Shown one piece after another: positions 7,414-7,856 of a DNA stretch of 7,856 bases. Numbering within the stretch: the first letter of the stretch is position 1; each line of letters opens with the position of its first letter. Source of the DNA: JAAGZL01 sp050291725 (GTDB lineage Bacteria > Pseudomonadota > Gammaproteobacteria > Chromatiales > Chromatiaceae); assembly GCA_050291725.1 (NCBI GenBank), contig JBNKKH010000011.1, positions 1 through 7,856 on the forward strand, given 5' to 3'. Made by a program: the position numbers and the translations under genes. The notes beneath the pieces are model-generated. The model was not told the origin of the DNA, did no database searches, and saw nothing but the letters and a program-made list of their open reading frames with translations.

Positions 7414-7434
7414 CAGAGCTCTGTCATCTTTTTT
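7404..7434 (+). terminator. Perfectly palindromic Rho-independent terminator overlapping a stop codon
   Basis: AAAAAGATGACAGAG (7404-7418) is followed directly by its exact reverse complement (7419-7433), making 15-base arms with no spacer. The top strand ends in six T residues (7429-7434). The TGA stop of the first small gene (7411-7413) lies inside the left arm. The matching A-run means it could act in both directions. It stands only 36 bases before the next GTG start, so the second gene needs read-through or a promoter within or just after the palindrome. Confidence 0.85.
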
Positions 7435-7457
7435 ACTGAAACGAGACTCGGCATCAC

Positions 7458-7472
7458 GAGGGATATGATGTG
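7458..7472 (+). promoter_or_regulatory. Ribosome binding site fixing the GTG start of the second paralog
   Basis: GAGGGA at 7458-7463 is 6 bases before the GTG at 7470. An in-frame TGA at 7437-7439 blocks any start before the palindrome. There is no early in-frame ATG, so this GTG is the natural start and is easily missed. Confidence 0.7.
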
Positions 7473-7856
7473 GTAGGAAAACATGATAATAAACAAAACG
7501 ATTGCAAGGCAGTCTCGTTTCTATCTTTGTCTGTTCTGCTTGTTGTATGTTTGCTCATACCTATAGCCAAAAGCCTCGCCGAAGTATTTCCTAAGGGCGG
7601 CATAGTCATAACCCGTGGTCTGGTACTGGGTGCGAACGACAAGCCTATATACTCCGAGATTGATGAGGGTGGTAACTTTGTCAACGACATCGGCGAGGCG
7701 GTCGGTGACTACGAGAAGGCACATGTAATCTCCGGTGAATCCTACCGTGGTCTATACGACCACTACCAGCAACACCTGGATGCCCATAAAGACGATCAGT
7801 CCTATCGTGGCGCCAAGGTAATGGCCTCGGAGGAGTACAAGACCACCGATCTGGGT
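7470..7856 (+). CDS. Small secreted or membrane-anchored protein, paralog 2 (3' end outside window)
   Basis: An uninterrupted frame of 129 codons runs from the GTG at 7470 to the right edge. It reads VVGKHDNKQND, then a hydrophobic stretch (VLLVVCLLIPIA), then SLA|EVFPKGG. It aligns without gaps to the gene at 6916 from the first codon, with about 73% identity over the mature part. The predicted signal peptide cut is after SLA, equivalent to STA in paralog 1. Conserved stretches include SEIDEGGNF, NDIGEAVG, YEKAHVISG and YRGAKVM. The substitutions are mostly conservative, which argues for a working gene rather than a decaying copy. Function is unknown. The 3' end, including whether it shares the basic tail, is not visible, and more copies may follow. 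Confidence 0.8.
   Translation, partial: MVGKHDNKQNDCKAVSFLSLSVLLVVCLLIPIAKSLAEVFPKGGIVITRGLVLGANDKPIYSEIDEGGNFVNDIGEAVGDYEKAHVISGESYRGLYDHYQQHLDAHKDDQSYRGAKVMASEEYKTTDLG

Larger units (their letters stand above)
6916..7856 (+). repeat. Tandem gene duplication, two units with 554-bp spacing
   Basis: Bases 6916-7302 and 7470-7856 encode alignable proteins, with the DNA most alike from 7024-7302 and 7578-7856. Some stretches are identical, such as GATTGATGAGGGTGGTAACT and CGTGGCGCCAAGGTAATG, while third positions elsewhere differ. This indicates an older duplication, not a recent assembly artefact. Confidence 0.85.

Noticed and set aside
7483..7566. Short ATG frame that begins after the palindrome and stops at TAG, suggesting the second small gene is frameshifted
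   Set aside because: The frame starting at GTG 7470 is fully open, has a good ribosome site and aligns to paralog 1 without gaps. The ATG frame is a chance overlap.

Overview
The window looks like an accessory locus of a Gram-negative bacterium, probably a proteobacterium. The edge segments have moderate to high GC and Shine-Dalgarno sites are recognisable. I cannot name the genus. The layout is that of a contact-dependent or secreted polymorphic toxin locus. A very large modular exported-type protein ends in a nuclease module and is followed 3 bp later by a small acidic helical protein that is best read as its immunity partner.

Bases 1-5340 hold the 3' part of the giant gene; its true start lies to the left of the window. 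The visible part has a conserved-looking beta-rich region, several immunoglobulin-like segments, a LamG/concanavalin-like domain, a long helical linker and a pre-toxin region containing an Ala-His-Ala-Ala motif. It ends in a PD-(D/E)XK-type nuclease module and an extra helical tail of about 145 residues. Bases 5344-6090 hold the putative immunity gene. Bases 6144-6815, on the opposite strand and convergent with the toxin-immunity pair, hold a multi-spanning type I signal peptidase with an intact Ser/Lys dyad.

From 6916 to the right edge there are two tandem paralogous genes for small signal-peptide-bearing proteins of unknown function. Both start at GTG codons. They are separated by a perfectly palindromic Rho-independent terminator that contains the stop codon of the first gene. 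The second gene runs off the right edge.

Base composition divides the window. The first ~800 bases are about 55% GC in the lines I counted by hand. The payload, the immunity gene and the peptidase are about 33-43%. The small paralogous genes return to about 60%. This fits an acquired toxin/immunity/peptidase cassette inserted between more native sequence, with the left junction inside the toxin reading frame near codon 270.

The most interesting hypothesis is that the signal peptidase is a dedicated processing enzyme. It could release the 500-residue C-terminal toxin part at the AHA|A motif, or process the small secreted proteins. This is inference from gene neighbourhood and motif only.
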